The position numbers and the translations under genes were made by a program. Shown here one piece after another: positions 1-11,761 of a stretch of DNA of 64,000 bases (position 1 is the stretch's first letter; the number at the start of each line of letters is the position of its first letter). The stretch is from Chrysogorgia sp. JL179-B06 (Eukaryota; Cnidaria; Anthozoa; Scleralcyonacea; Chrysogorgiidae): assembly GCA_035772405.1 (NCBI GenBank), contig JAYKKM010000048.1:248001-312000 (forward strand), read 5' to 3'. The notes under the pieces were generated by a model that made no database searches, had not been told where the DNA came from, and saw only the letters and a program-made list of their open reading frames with translations.

Positions 1-461
1 CCTCCCTCTACAATTTCGAAATTTTATAGAACATTTTTTTATATTTTGTGTACATAGTAATGTAATGTTTGGTTTGGCCATTCATTGCATCAGTTGTATT
101 AAAAGGTGGGGCCGGCCCCACCTATGGGGCCGGCCACTACACATGTCCCAACCAGAAAATGTGGGGTACCTAAATTAGAAACACATTAGGCCCTAAATAA
201 ATGCGAGGCACAAAAAAGCTGTGGGCCCCCACAAAAGCACGAGGACCCTGGCACTTTCCCAAAGTGCCCCCCCCCCCCACCCTGCAACCAACTCTAACAC
301 AAGTCATGTATATATTACATTACAGCACTCAAAATAACGGGGGTCAAGCGTCATTGACCCCGATGTTCATGATTTGACCATCAGAAATCAGTTATGTGAG
401 GACAGTATGACCAGTCATATTTTAACGAACCATGGAAGTACAATACTGCCAAAATGGCATT

Positions 462-523
462 GCTTGTTGCATTGCATTGCATTGCTTGCAATTGCATTGC
501 TTGCAATTGCATTGCTTGCAATT
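462..523. repeat. Short tandem repeat 'attgcattgcttgcaattgc' (copy 1)
   Basis: Three units of about 15 bp with a TTGCAA palindrome. Copy 2: 33721-33782. Bases 1-855 otherwise show no feature I can name. Confidence 0.75.
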
Positions 524-855
524 TTGTTTGTTCCGTGTGGTGGCCATGGGTCAGACCTTGGTATTTTTTTCACTAGCAAAATAACGCTGACTGAATTAAG
601 CATTGAGCAACAGCTGGACGGCATCTGTGTGACATGCAGTCTATACCATTTCTAGCAACTTGACTTCACTTTTTATGGCCATGTCATGAGTAAATCAAGG
701 AAAGAACACTCTTGTTTTTAATGCACAAATTAAAGGGAACTTATTGACCATCCAAATGTTATATCTGACCGCCCAAATTTACGTCTGACTGGTCATGCTG
801 ACTGCCGAACTTGCCAGCGTTATTTTGAGCACTGATATTAATAACTCATATGTAC

Positions 856-2588
856 CTTTCCATGATTCATGAAGAGCTATTGGGTTTCGAGCAACAACTT
901 TTAACCATCGCCTTGAAGAAACCACATCAATAATAATTACAGATTGTGTATCCTTATTCTTATACCAGGTTACAGTTTTTAAAACAGCAATTATTGTGTC
1001 CTCCAAGCTCTCAGCCACATCAAGAACTGACCCCAAATGTGACAAATTAGTGCTGTTTAAATGACATTTTTTAATGGCAACACGATTTTCACTTAACTAA
1101 AGAAAAAACAAAATAAAAACACAATTTAGATTGTCTTTGTAAATTAGCCTGCGAAGCAGGCGTTTAGGGATTGGGGGGGCAGGGACTGGGGTAATTTCCG
1201 CTTTCCCACTCCCCTAACGCTGCCACGCAGGCTATCGTAAATGGGAGTCACTATTTGTACAGCAGGTGACGTCACAATTTCAACACTATTGGTTATTTTC
1301 TAGGGACAAAACTAACCCTTACCCAAAATCAAACCCTGATCCTATGTGGCTTCTTTTGCACACCTTGTAACACTATAACTTATTTAAATATATTTCGACA
1401 GCGCATTGCTTTAGCACTTTTTATGCATAATATCCGCCTTCGGCAGATAGCACAAACCTCGGCCTTGATAATTCTCAATATCATGCTTCACCTCATCCAA
1501 TAATTGTTAAATATTGAAAACACCAAGATGCAAGTCACATTTAATATTCCCCGTGGATACAATTAGTCCAACACCAGACCCCGTAGACATCACTATACAT
1601 AAACATATAAACACAAACCCATTCCTAACCCTAAATATCCCATTCCTAACCCTAAATATCCCATATTCCTAACCGTAAACATCCCTATTCCTAATGCTAA
1701 ATATCCCCATTCCTAACCCTAAATATCCCCATTCCTAACCCTAAATACCCCTATTCCCTAAATACCCCTATTCCTAACACTAAATACCCCTATTCCTAAC
1801 CCTAAATATCCCTAAAATTGTCGGACCTACTTAATTCTTTAATATTTTATCCCAACTAGTACTACTGGAAATATTTGGAGACCAATAAGGAAAATTTGTA
1901 TGTTCATACTGGATTTTATTTTTGGTTAAACCAATTATAATTATATTCTTCTTTCCATTCTTATCGCATATCAAATACTTCCGTTGGCCTATCGTAGAGA
2001 AATTAGTGACGTTATTATTTTTTTTAAGTGTTTCAGGAGTAATATGTTTCTTTTCGCTCATGTACTGAACCTGACCATCTTACTCTGAAGATTCCTTTCC
2101 GTAGGACTGAGTCCTTTAAAAACTCTTACTTTATACGTGTCTGTCGTTTATGCAATTCTTTACCGTTATGTATTAGAGAATACCAGCTTTTATCTACTTT
2201 TCTTAACAAACTAATTGGCTACTATTGTTAAATTTTCAAAATACTCAATTGTAATATTCATAATTTCTTCATTTTGTATTATAATGTTAGTTAATTCTAC
2301 TGGCAGTTTATGCTATGGAATCTTGAATTCTATTTCAAACTGTCCACAAATTTTCATTATATAATGTACTCAATATAATGTAAATTTGAAATTTGATTAA
2401 ATAAATAAATAAAATAACTCAGACGACAATACCTCTTTGAGAAACTTGAATTCTGCTCGAATTTTCTTTATTAATTTATTTGCTCCTTCGATATTTCTCT
2501 TCTCTAATACTTCAGACCTCTGAATATATTCTTTGGCTCTCTTTATTTGCTGTTGTAAGGCTAATAAAAGACTTTCTTTCTCTTCCAT
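856..2588 (-). CDS. C7orf25: C7orf25/UPF0415 homolog, copy 1, first two exons (runs off left edge)
   Basis: Exon 1 is 2433-2588 (starts ATG, 52 codons, phase 0, GT donor). Exon 2 is 856-1096 (241 nt, ends in phase 1). The protein begins MEEKESLLLALQQQIKRAKE and includes KIRAEFKFLKE and NSTNLSHLGSVLDVAESLE, which line up with the N-terminal part of human UPF0415/C7orf25, a conserved protein of unknown function. The next exon lies at 32694-32737 in the other copy, so its counterpart here would be left of base 1. Both exons are open and unchanged relative to copy 2. Whether this copy is complete cannot be decided from the window. Confidence 0.85.
1616..1815. repeat. Minisatellite of 'CCTAACCCTAAATATCCCCATT' type (copy 1)
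   Basis: About nine imperfect units of roughly 20 bp containing the telomere-like CCCTAA hexamer. Copy 2: 34875-35074. Related scattered CCCTAA runs occur at 13363-13430, 16535-16600 and 20641-20720. Confidence 0.8.
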
Positions 2589-3540
2589 TGTTTTTTTGCC
2601 ATCATTCAGAATTTAATTAAAATTGGCGCGAAAAAACGAGGCACTTCATGGAGGACTGGGTTCTACCCTAAAATTATTAAATGCCGAATTAGATCCAGGC
2701 CTCTCTCCTCCGCAGAGGCTTCCAATCACTGCTTCCAATGCGGTAATTGGGGGGAGGGTAATGAGATGGTAAGTACCCCAAACAAGAGATTAGGGTTCGC
2801 TATATCCCTGCAAGATGAAGTATTAACAAATGGGATAAGGAAAACCGCTGAATTTTTTCCTTATCATTCGCATTCCTTATCCCAACCATTACCCCCCCCC
2901 CCTCTACCGCAAAAATCTCGTACCCTGGGATGCAAAGCTCTCTCAAGATTGGATCTGTATGTTTGTTTTAAAACAATAGACATTGTTTTGTAACAATACA
3001 TACGGGTCCTCCGGGGCTAATTTTTTCTAACTCAGAGGCGCGCTAAATCGGGACTCCGCTAGATACTTTAGTATTCCATTGCTAAAAATCACAGCAGTTC
3101 ATCACCATTTTGCTTTACTAATTTTTTATAGGTGGTATAAAGATACCTGCAAAGTTATCTACAAGTTTTAATAAATATTATTACTACACCATTTCAACAT
3201 TGTGTCATGCATTTTTGTTCCTAGGCAACCAAGAAAGCTTTGCTAACGAGGATCTTTGAAGTTATTAGGTAAATGTCTCTTCTACCATATGTCTATACAT
3301 TGTCTATATCAACTTCTTACATGAGTTGTTACAACGCTTACAGCATTCTATTCATTTAGCTATCTTAATTTGATTTAAATTTAGTGATTGAGACAATATT
3401 ACAGTTTTAGTGATTATGTACAGAATAATTGATGTTATTTTACATTAAAAAACACTTTTCAAAATGTTACTTGCTTCCAAGAGTTTCAAACATCTAAAAT
3501 TACAAAAATTACTGTTAGTGAGATAAAATTACGAAGCTAA

Positions 3541-4190
3541 AAGATAGGAAGGAAGGGAGGAAAGAGAGAGGAAGAAAGGAAAGAGGGAGGGAAGGGAGGA
3601 AGGAGGGAAGGAAGGAAGAAAGGAAGGAGGGGAGGGAAAAGGAAGGAAGGGAGGAAGGAGGGAAGGAAGAAAAGAAGAAAGGAAGCAAGGAAGGAAGGAA
3701 GGAAGGAAGGAAGGAAGGAAGGAAGGAAGGAAGGAAGGAAGGAAGGAAGGAAGGAAGGAAGGAAGGAAGGAAGGAAGGAAGGAAGGAAGGAAGGAAGGAA
3801 GGAAGGAAGGAAGGAAGGAAGGAAGGAAGGAAGGAAGGAAGGAAAGAGGGAAGGAAGGAATGAAGAAGAGAAGGGAGGAAATAAGGGAGGAAGGAATGAA
3901 AGAAAGAAGGGAGGGAGGAAGGAAGGAAAGACGGAAGGAAGGACGGACAGAAGGAAAGACGGAAGGAAGGAAGGAAAGAAGGAAGGAACGAAGGAAGGAA
4001 CGAACGAAGGAAGGAAGGAAAGAAGGGAGGGAGGAAAGACGGAAGGAAGGACGGAAGGAAACAAGGAAGGAAGGAAGGAAAGAAGGGAGGGAGGAAAGAC
4101 GGAAGGAAGGAAGGAAATAAGGAAGGAAGGAAGGAAGGGAGGGAGGAAAGACGGAAGGAAGGACGGAAGGAAATAAGGAAGGAAGCGCAA
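3541..4190. repeat. (GGAA)n microsatellite, 650 bp (copy 1)
   Basis: A pure GGAA core (about 3688-3843) with degenerate flanks, just 3' of the coiled-coil exon on the minus strand. It creates long spurious Pro-Ser-Phe-Leu reading frames. Copy 2 (36822-37470) differs in length and in its left flank. Confidence 0.95.
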
Positions 4191-4231
4191 TGAATGAATG
4201 AATGAGTTGGAAGAAAGGAAAAAGGTCTTAC

Positions 4232-7200
4232 TTTAACATTATTCATGACTTTTTTGGCAGGTGGAGGTTGTCCTACAGGGTTAAAAGCTTCTTTATCCAC
4301 AGATGGTGAAATAACATCTGAAGCGATCTTAATCTCTTTGCTTGGTCGGCGTGTAAGAATGTGTTTCTTTTTTGGTTTTGTAAAATCTTTTGGTCTTTCC
4401 ATCTCCTCTTGTTGTTCACGATGATGGGCAGAAAAAAGTCTCAACTCTCTCATCTCAGCGTCGATATCTGTGAGTCGTTTCTTGACTCGAACTAACTCCA
4501 GGTTAGCTGTAAGATATTCTTCTTCAGTATCTCCAGCATCATCTTTGTGTTGATTTGAATGACTCATCACAATCATTTTATCTTTCGCGTAATTCATGCG
4601 TTTCCTAAAACATTCTAATAAGATCATTTGTTCTTTCTTTTCTTGCGCCAATAAGTTTTCTTTCAATTGTATTCTGCTTTCTATTGAATGTGGTCCTGTG
4701 TTGGTTATTTCACTGTCTCCATCTTTGACGGTTTTTTGCTGCATCACTGTTATTAAAAAACACTTGATTGTTCACCGGTCCAGTTTCTATTTCAAAAATA
4801 AAGAAAATTGGCATCATTTCTCCGTTCTTTTTTATTAAAAGGATACTCTCCAGCCAAAATACAAATGCAGTTCATATGAAAGATCTTACTGACTTTAGTT
4901 TATTTCCAAAATTTCAGCATTCCTATCAATTTAGTTAAGAAGATATGGCTAAAAAATATGGTTAAAAAAATTTGAGGATTTTGACGCCATATTTGTTTTG
5001 AAATATGACGTCATTGAGTGCTTCTTTATCGGCAGTGGAGTTGTTTTGATGGCGATCACATAGTAATAGCTGTTGTGAATGCTCTTTGGACGAAAATTAG
5101 TCGAAATAAACTATTTAGTTCCTCATACAGGAAAGTAGAGGAGTTTCTTAGGCATAATACGAGAATGAATCACTCAGTAACGTCATATTTGAGAAACAAA
5201 TATGGCGTCGAAATTGGACAAACTCTCCAACTTCATTATTATATTTTCTTAAATAACGTAAACCAATCTGTATGTACAGGTGATAACAAGTTTTTGCACT
5301 GTAATAACAGATTTTGGCACTGTGATAACAAGTTTTTGCACTGTGATAACAAGTTTTTGCACTGTGATAACAGATTTTGGCAAGGGCGTCAATCCTGGGG
5401 GGATGTATCCCCCCACTTTTTGACCAATGTATGATTATCCCCTTCTGACTTTCCGCAAACGATGCAGTCATCCCCCCACTTTCAGACACGGATTTTCGCG
5501 CTTGGATTTTGGCACTGTGATAACAAGTTTTTGCACTGTAATAACAGATTTTTGCACTTGTTTGGGATTAACTGCACTCGAATCAGGTAATCACGGTCGA
5601 GAAACATTTTCCTGTATATTATTAAAATGCTAAACACATTGCTCCGAAAAACGCACAAGAAAGAAAGAACATTTATAAAATAGATTTAACATAAAGCCGC
5701 TTCCAATTGGCTGTCGTGTGTTTCTCCATATATGGAGCACGAGAATAATATCGTCATTACCTTTGGCATTGCCAAGCCTGGGGCTTGTTGTGGTCAAGCC
5801 ATCGATGTTGTGAGTTATTGGAGACGATATATCTTTCTTTTTAAACAGGATCTTCTTAGTTTTCTCTAAAGCACTAACGGGCGTGTTTGGTGTGCTGGGT
5901 GCAGATTTTTCACGGTCGGGAGAGTTTGACTTTGTTTTCTTGGTCGCTTTCGATTTTACGTTGGTCTCTTCGCTGCCTAAAATTAAAAAACACAGGGACT
6001 TTAAAATCTGCTGAAGCAAACAACGAACGACAGTTAACTATTACCTCATTGAAAGTTCGAGCTATTTAGGACTAGTGACCACAGTAATTGGCCAAACTAA
6101 ACTAATAACTTTTATTTATACTGGATCATAACCCTATCAGTCATTAAACTGTTCTCCCTAGAGGTCCAGTAAGGGCCACCCTCATTGGTCCAGTGTTATT
6201 ACAGGGGGGAACCGGAGTACCCGGTGAAAACCTGGAAGCGCTCTTCTCACTTGCGGCCAAGGCGATAACTGCACTGAGCAGGAATCGAACCCGGGTTGCA
6301 AAGGTGAAAGACACGTGTGCTACCCACTGTGCCACCAACACCCAACACACCAAAGATATTGTGGGCACCCTAGTGCCATCATCTTGTAAGTGTTAGTTCT
6401 CTAGTCTAGATGTGTCAAAGCTTATAAAAAGGTATAATTAAGTGATTAGGGACCGGCATTATTTATGGTCAAGGTGGGGGCGGAAGAGATATAGATTTGG
6501 TGCTGGAAAAAAAATTTACTGAACCAAATTAAGATCAGAAATTTAACCGTCCCAACCATTTATGGGTAAAGAAAATGTTTTACCCAACTCAAGAAGAAAA
6601 AAGTTAGATAAAGCCCAATTCCCAGCATATCGTCGATACAAGTTTTAATAACAAACCCAAATAGATATACAGACAGATCCCACTGTAACTTTCAGATTAT
6701 TATCTCCCTATACAGAGCAGGAATCCAAGGAAAACAAGGAAAGGAATACAATAACAAAAGCTAATGTGCAATGATGAATGATGACTAAAGAGAACGGATA
6801 TTGAGATTCCAATTTTAAATGATGAACTCTTAATTTTTTATGTGAATAGTCATGAAAATTTTGCTACCCAACCCTTCAGAGAAGTGATTCTTTTTTACCC
6901 AACATTAGGTCTTAGAATTTTCAGTTACCCAACCATTTTCTCTTCGGCCCCACCCCCCGGCCATAAATAATGACCGCCGTCCCTTGAGAGGTTCATTTCA
7001 AACCTTGTTGTTCTTTGTAAAGTGCAACACGAAGTGCGATGTGATTATGCCAAGATTGAGGAGAAACTCGGATGTATCGAGCAGGGATAATGTGTTTAAA
7101 TGTCTTTTTACACTCTTGCTGTGGGTTTGAATTGCCTTGGAATACCTAGATAATTTGAAGGAACACACACATATAACAAAGACACACAGATAATTTTGAG

Positions 7201-10200
7201 TTTGACGCTCTAACCATGGTGTAACCCGTAGTGACTGTTAAGAATGTAAATTATATAGTAAACGACTATGCAAAGAGGCGCGGCTCGTGTGGCTTCGAGA
7301 GAGAAAAAACGTTGTTCGGAGAGGTGACCAGTAGAAGATTTTCACTAATCAAAACCATTAAATAAAGATATACAGACATATCGAGACTGCTGAATTAGCA
7401 GTACGTATGTCGCACGTACGAACTAGTACGCAACGTAGCCTTCGTTCTGTCATCTGAGTCCTGGTAGCTCAATGGTTAGAGCGTCTAACCGGAGATCATG
7501 AAGGTTGCGGGTTCGATTCCCGTCTGGGGCTCAGAAACATTTTTTGAGTTTGCGTTAAAAAGCTTGAGTAGCAAACAATTTACCATATATCCTTTATTGC
7601 TTAGAACGTTTTAAAAGTGAACACATTGACTGTATATACTTATTAGTTATGTATGTTAGTTATTTTATGTTAGATATCGATCCAGGCTTTAAGTAATAAA
7701 AATTAAAATAAAGAAAATAGCAACGCCCACGAGTAAGATCGTCACACATGACCATTTCTTACTTTAGCTTTCCCATGACTCTTGTACGCGCTCCACATGT
7801 CCCGCGTGTGGCTGTGAAGTACTGTGTACGTTTTCACGTATTCTCCGCCATTCTTCTCATAATCAGGTCGACCCTGAATACCAATGGCTGTCACTGAGAT
7901 AACTTCACCTGAAAGGAACCAGAATTGGAGAAAATGACGTTACACTTACGTCACACATACGTCACCCTTTACGTCACACGTACGTCACATTAGGTAAAGG
8001 TTAAATTGTCGTTTAAAGGGATACTCCACCCCCAAAACAAGTGTTGCTTAATTTGAAAGTTATTTGTCGCCTTACACGAGAATGGGGATTCGTTTTCTTC
8101 TAATTTTTTTAGTTTGAGAGAAATTTGGCTTTGTTTATCGTATTTGTGGTAAATTGAAGGCCGCCATTTTGTTCTGATTGCGGGCGAATATGCGGTCGCT
8201 CCCATTAATTTTTGACGTCATTGAGTGATAAACCCTATGAAAAGAAATCCTTCACATAGTATGAATAGAAATGTGCACAATACGCTAAGACCACGTTATT
8301 GTCATGCTATTGTAAAGGCCCTGTTACAGGGTGCAATTTTTCACGCAAACTTTGATTTGTGCGGCGTTGCAGAGTTGCAAGGTGAGGGGTGTTACACGCG
8401 TTTGTGCATTTTTTTCCGATAAAAGCCATTTTGTTTTGCGAGATCACTGGATGACGCGCATGCGTTCGCAGTCGTTGTTATGGAAACATTGCGAGACAAG
8501 TTGCTGAAAGGGTGTTACACGATGCAACGCTGCAAAAAATTGTTGCAATCGTTGCAGAACGTAGAACCCGATTCTACTTTGTGCAACTTGTCTCGTATCG
8601 ATTTTGACCATTGCACAGCATGGTACACGGTGCAATGGTCCGTGCAACTTGTCTCGCAATGGCGTTGCGAGACCAGTTGCATGAAAAATTGCACCATGTG
8701 ACAGGGCCTTAAAGGGTTTCTTTGTATAGTATTTCTATCACTCAATGAAGTCAAAACACGCAGACGTTGAAGTTACAAAGCCTATACGTTAATACCATAA
8801 TAATAGTAAAACACAGCATTAGTATAAAGGATTAGAAAACGTAATTGGATTTTTGTTGAAAAAATTGAAAACTATCTAATTGTACCTAAATCGATTTCGA
8901 GAAACTGATTTTTATCGTTCGATTCCGGTCTCCAAGCTCCCGTCATTTCAGTGGTACTCCGCTGATCAAGGGTTCCTTGAGATGGCGGGCTGTCTTGTAA
9001 TGATGACGATGCTGTGAACTGACATTTCAATATAACACCTCGGGCGTTGACCAAGGGAGGTGTACCTAGTGTGAAGAGAAGATTGGGTGTGCTGGAAAAA
9101 CAATGATTATGTCTCGTTTTTAGCTCGTCTTATGTGATTGGGCTATGGCTTATGTGATTGAGTTATGTCTTATGTCATTGAGCTATAAAGTAAATGGTTT
9201 GAACCTAGGAGTATCATTAGATGTGTGAAGTTGATAGTCCAAGTTGTTGTAGTCTTGAGAAAGACTATTGTTGGTGACAACAGAAATAGACCTAGACAAT
9301 AGACCTACTGACAAACAATACACACGCGCTTAACGCATGATTATGACACAAACAACCGATGACGAACAATATTGTCCCACGCTTAACGCATGACGCAACA
9401 CCCACTCACACTAATAAGCCAGCTCGTAATGTCGACTGTGCATCAAAATGACGCGTTCTGCGTCGCGATAAAACTTATTTCAATTCATAACATCAGGCTG
9501 GGGAATTCAGTATAACGAATTTCCAAGTGTAAATAGAAATGCAAATGTCTATTGTGGTTTTGAAATTACTTTAATTGAAATAAGTTTTATCCCGACGCAG
9601 AACACGTCATTTTTATGCGCAGTCGACATTACGAACTGGCTTATTATGACACAAACAAACGATGACGGAATGAACCAGACGTATAAATGCATATATACGT
9701 CTCCTCTTTTTTCCTTCACCATAAATCCTTAGAACATGTAGTTTAATCGAGTGAAATGCCAAATATTACTTGTAATATACCCAGAATATCTTATCCCAGC
9801 ATATACAGAACTCGTGACTAGGCTCTCGGCAACGGCTTCCATAGCTCAGTGGTCAGAGCACTGCACTAGCATCGCAGGTTCAATTCCAGCCGGAAGGCCT
9901 TGAAGTTGCATTTTTCGCAACTGGTCCCGGTTTGGTCTTAAAATGTATATATTCCAACACTCGAAATTTTCCTTCACCATAAATCCTTAGAGTATATATA
10001 TATATATATATAGATAGGCAAACTCTGACAAAGACGCTTTACTTGACTCTGAAGATGACCACTGCTGAGGTCATCAAAACGTCAGTCACCAGCAATAGTC
10101 TTTCTCAAGACTACAACAACCTGGACGATCAACTTCACACATTGAGTCATAGTATCATTGAGCTATGTTGAGTCTAATTCAAATTTTATAATCTAGTGCG

Positions 10201-11725
10201 TTTATCACCTCCATCAACATCACACTGTTGTCCACTTGCGACATTCCCTGTGCTCGCAACGCCCTCTGGGATTTTAAACGGCTTTTCTTGAGACTCATCG
10301 GCAGACATTTTGTTTTGTTCTCCTTTCATTCGCGTCACAGTCTTTGGCAAAGGTGCTGGACGTCGCTTCTTCTCCTGATGTGTGGTATTGAGTGGTGATG
10401 GACTACGAGTCTGCGTATTGATATTCAATAAGTTCTCTTTATCTGTTGAATTTTTTATGTCTGCTTCCTTTGGCTTAAACGGGTTTGAGGTTTTCATTTT
10501 TTTAATTGATTTTTGGCGCACAACCTCGTCTTCAATATCTATAACTGAAACATATCCACCATCATCTGCGATGATATAGTCGTCGCTTGGGATCGCCTCA
10601 TATCCTGGTTCGCTTCCATTGAAGGTGATTGTTGGTGAAGATTGTTCTGAAATTAGAGGATCATTTTTTTGTCTTGATTTTTAACGGTTAGGGTTAGGAT
10701 TTGGGTTATAATTAGAGTTTATGTTAGAATTATTGTTACGATTACTGACTGCCGGTCATATAGTTTCTAGAGGTCTAGTAAGGACCATCTCTTATGTGTC
10801 TAGTGTTAGTGTAGGAGGAAACCAGAGTACCTGGATAACACTATCAGTTACAACTAAACTGTTCTTTCTAGAGGTCTAGTAAGGACCATCTCTTATGGGT
10901 CTAGTGTTAGTGTAGGAGGAAACCAGAGTACCTGGATAACACTATCAGTTACAACTAAACTGTTCTTCCTAGAGGTCTAGTAAGGACCATCTCTTATGGG
11001 TCTAGTGTTAGTGTAGGAGGAAACCAGAGTACCTGGATAACACTATCAGTTACAACTAAACTGTTCTTCCTAGAGGTCTAGTAAGGACCATCTCTTATGG
11101 GTCTAGTGTTAGTGTAGGAGGAAACCAGAGTACCTGGATAACACTATCAGTTACAACTAAACTGTTCTTCCTAGAGGTCTAGTAAGGACCATCTCTTATA
11201 GGTCTAGTGGATAACACTATCAGTTACAACTAAACTGTTCTTTCTAGAGGTCTAGTAAGGATCATCTCTTATGGGTCTAGTGTAAAAATATTACCTGTAG
11301 GAAAGCAATAACCATCGTCATCATCATCAACATCATCATCATTCTCTTCACTTTCTTCATTAAACTCCCCAAGGGAAACTGATCCATGTTTATTCTTTAC
11401 AATCTCCATCCACCTCGCCATTTCTCTCTGGCTATTAGCAACAAATGTATGACGTGTTCCACTATTTTCTTCAATATAAAATAAATACTGCTGTGTGGAA
11501 TTTTGGCCAGCAGGGACTGCGTGGCAGCTATCCAGCGGTATCACGATCTCAATGGAGTTGTCCATGATGTTACGGTAACAGTATAGCTGACGATTACGGA
11601 CCAAACACCAGAGCTTAGTGAGGTTGTTGTTTACGTCATCTTGTTTGTAAATATCTCCAATAACTGCCACGTCTTGACCATCGTCACCAAGAAACGTTTT
11701 CTTAAACCACCTTAACACAACATAC

Positions 11726-11761
<36 letters not shown>

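Larger units (their letters stand above)
9216..10145. mobile_element. Nested non-autonomous element: 60-bp inverted arms enclosing a MITE and a SINE (copy 1)
   Basis: Left arm about 9216-9279 and right arm about 10085-10145 are inverted copies ('gtgtgaagttgatagtcc', 'gtcttgagaaagactattg'). Inside lie the foldback MITE at 9412-9646 and a SINE near 9790-9960. It sits in the intron between the F5/8C exon and the Tyr-motif exon. Copy 2 equivalent: 42500-43429. Confidence 0.65.

Noticed and set aside
374..655. 93-residue frame with repeated ALLAIALLAI
   Set aside because: Hydrophobic repeat comes from the TTGCATTGC minisatellite; no supporting signals.
3130..3260. Possible terminal exon of the PH gene after the coiled coil (frame starting QSFLGCLG)
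   Set aside because: An AG acceptor and a short open frame exist in copy 1, but copy 2 has an extra base and altered flanks, and there is no family support.
3515..4747. Long minus-strand reading frame ending in hundreds of Leu-Pro-Ser-Phe residues
   Set aside because: Only the first 171 codons are exon. A GT donor at 4231 precedes the (GGAA)n microsatellite, which supplies the rest by having no stops.
5280..5560. Regularly spaced repeats that might suggest a CRISPR array
   Set aside because: The units are contiguous 21-bp tandem repeats without unique spacers, in a spliced eukaryotic genome.
8480..8754. Overlapping 70-80-residue frames on both strands
   Set aside because: They lie within a MITE with inverted arms, and frames on both strands mirror each other.
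8879..9092. Alternative acceptor at 9092 for the F5/8C exon
   Set aside because: It gives the wrong phase with the preceding exon; the acceptor at 9066-9067 restores the frame and the domain.
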